5,780 nt of DNA, from NCBI GenBank assembly GCA_028697435.1, contig JAQVFD010000148.1, positions 1 to 5,780 of the forward strand. The letters run 5' to 3'. Source of the stretch: Clostridiaceae bacterium (GTDB taxonomy: Bacteria; Bacillota; Clostridia; Lutisporales; Lutisporaceae). The notes under the pieces are model-generated. The model had not been told where the DNA came from and ran no database searches. It worked only from the letters and a program-made list of their open reading frames with translations. The position numbers were made by a program, and so were the translations under genes. Positions 5,251-5,780 of this stretch are shown in pieces. How positions within the stretch are numbered: the stretch's first letter is position 1; the number at the start of each line of letters is the position of its first letter.

Positions 5251-5780
5251 TATTGTATATCTTTGATGGTCTCGGGGTATTCTATCCTTTCATGAAATAT
5301 GCCTGCCAGAACCTTCACAAAAGCCTGTGCAACCATTTCCAGATCCTTTAGAGTAAGGTCACAGTTGTCCAATTGTGTATCATTGAGCTTATCTCTTATT
5401 ATTTTTCTTACGCCCTGCTCTACCTGGTCCTGAGTGGGTTCAGATAAGGATCTTATATAAGCCTCAACCGAATCTGCCAGCATAACTATCGCAGCTTCTT
5501 CTGTCTGAGGTCTTCTGAATGGATACCTGAATTTACTCTCATCTACTGCCTCGGAGTTCTCTCCGTTTAAGGCCTTATGGTAGAAATAAGCTACCAATGT
5601 ATTTCCGTGATGCTCTTCGATAATTCTTATTACAGATGAGGGAAGTTTGCTCTTCCCGGCAAGCTCCACTCCATCCTTTACGTGAGAAGTAATAACCAGA
5701 GCACTTAGATTCGCTGTTATCTTGTCATGGGGGTTATCCTTTGTAATCTGGTTTTCCTTGAAAAAATACGGTCTCTTAAG
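5250..5780 (-). CDS. pgpH: Cyclic-di-AMP phosphodiesterase PgpH (7TM-HD), C-terminal part
   Basis: This is the cytoplasmic HD domain of the membrane-anchored phosphodiesterase that hydrolyses the second messenger c-di-AMP to pApA. The 176 codons from the right edge are open, with a TAA at 5250-5252; the full protein is normally around 700 residues, so the extracellular part, the membrane segments and the HD motif itself lie outside the window. The visible part starts at LKRPYFF, which in the family directly follows the HDIGK motif. It continues NPHDKITANLSALVITSHVK (17-36), IIEEHHGNTLVAYFYHKALN, FRYPFRRPQTEEAAIVMLAD with SVEA, and the family's terminal LTLKDLEMVAQAFVKVLAGI then FHERIEYP. Metal-binding His and Asp residues of the second half (SH, EEHHG, LAD) are present. 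An in-frame GTG at 5667-5669 is an internal valine, not a start. In Firmicutes pgpH usually lies between phoH and ybeY. Confidence 0.96.
   Translation of the reverse strand, partial: LKRPYFFKENQITKDNPHDKITANLSALVITSHVKDGVELAGKSKLPSSVIRIIEEHHGNTLVAYFYHKALNGENSEAVDESKFRYPFRRPQTEEAAIVMLADSVEAYIRSLSEPTQDQVEQGVRKIIRDKLNDTQLDNCDLTLKDLEMVAQAFVKVLAGIFHERIEYPETIKDIQ

Noticed and set aside
5667..5669. GTG as a start of a separate 139-residue gene
   Set aside because: The frame is open through to the right edge and the upstream 37 codons match PgpH, so this is an internal valine codon.

Overview
The window is a conserved housekeeping cluster from a low-to-moderate-GC Firmicute, most likely a member of the Clostridia. 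The evidence is the gene order (c-di-AMP phosphodiesterase pgpH, ybeY, cdd, era, recO, glyQ), strong AGGAGG-type ribosome binding sites, a glycine T-box riboswitch, and a YerB-type (DUF3048) lipoprotein. The species cannot be fixed from the sequence alone. An Acetivibrio/Ruminiclostridium-like clostridium is my guess, by inference only.

Every real gene lies on the minus strand, so transcription runs from right to left. At the right edge is the C-terminal part of pgpH (5250-5780, cut by the window edge). A 115-base spacer made of short degenerate 7-base repeats and a GC-rich core leads to ybeY (4652-5134). A second heptamer array begins at the ybeY stop codon. Next come a DUF3048 lipoprotein gene (3512-4564), cdd (3126-3506 with the start I prefer), era (2213-3115) and recO (1453-2208). 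These four are packed so tightly that each downstream ribosome binding site overlaps or abuts the preceding stop codon. A small UBA-DUF4342 protein gene (950-1420) follows recO by 32 bases. A new transcription unit then begins at a TTGACA promoter (881-909), continues through a complete glycine T-box leader with its terminator (about 661-875), and enters glyQ (1-641, cut by the left edge).

Functionally, the first unit joins c-di-AMP turnover (PgpH), rRNA maturation and ribosome quality control (YbeY, Era), pyrimidine salvage (Cdd) and recombinational repair (RecO). The second unit makes glycyl-tRNA synthetase alpha and is controlled by the charging state of tRNA-Gly. In many Firmicutes dgkA lies between ybeY and cdd; here that place is held by the lipoprotein gene.

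The coding content is ordinary. The least explained DNA is the set of heptamer repeats around ybeY: three arrays that fit a loose GTGNCTN unit (GTGWCTN in two of them), two of them starting flush with stop codons, and two in opposite orientations on either side of ybeY, so the mRNA ends could base-pair.
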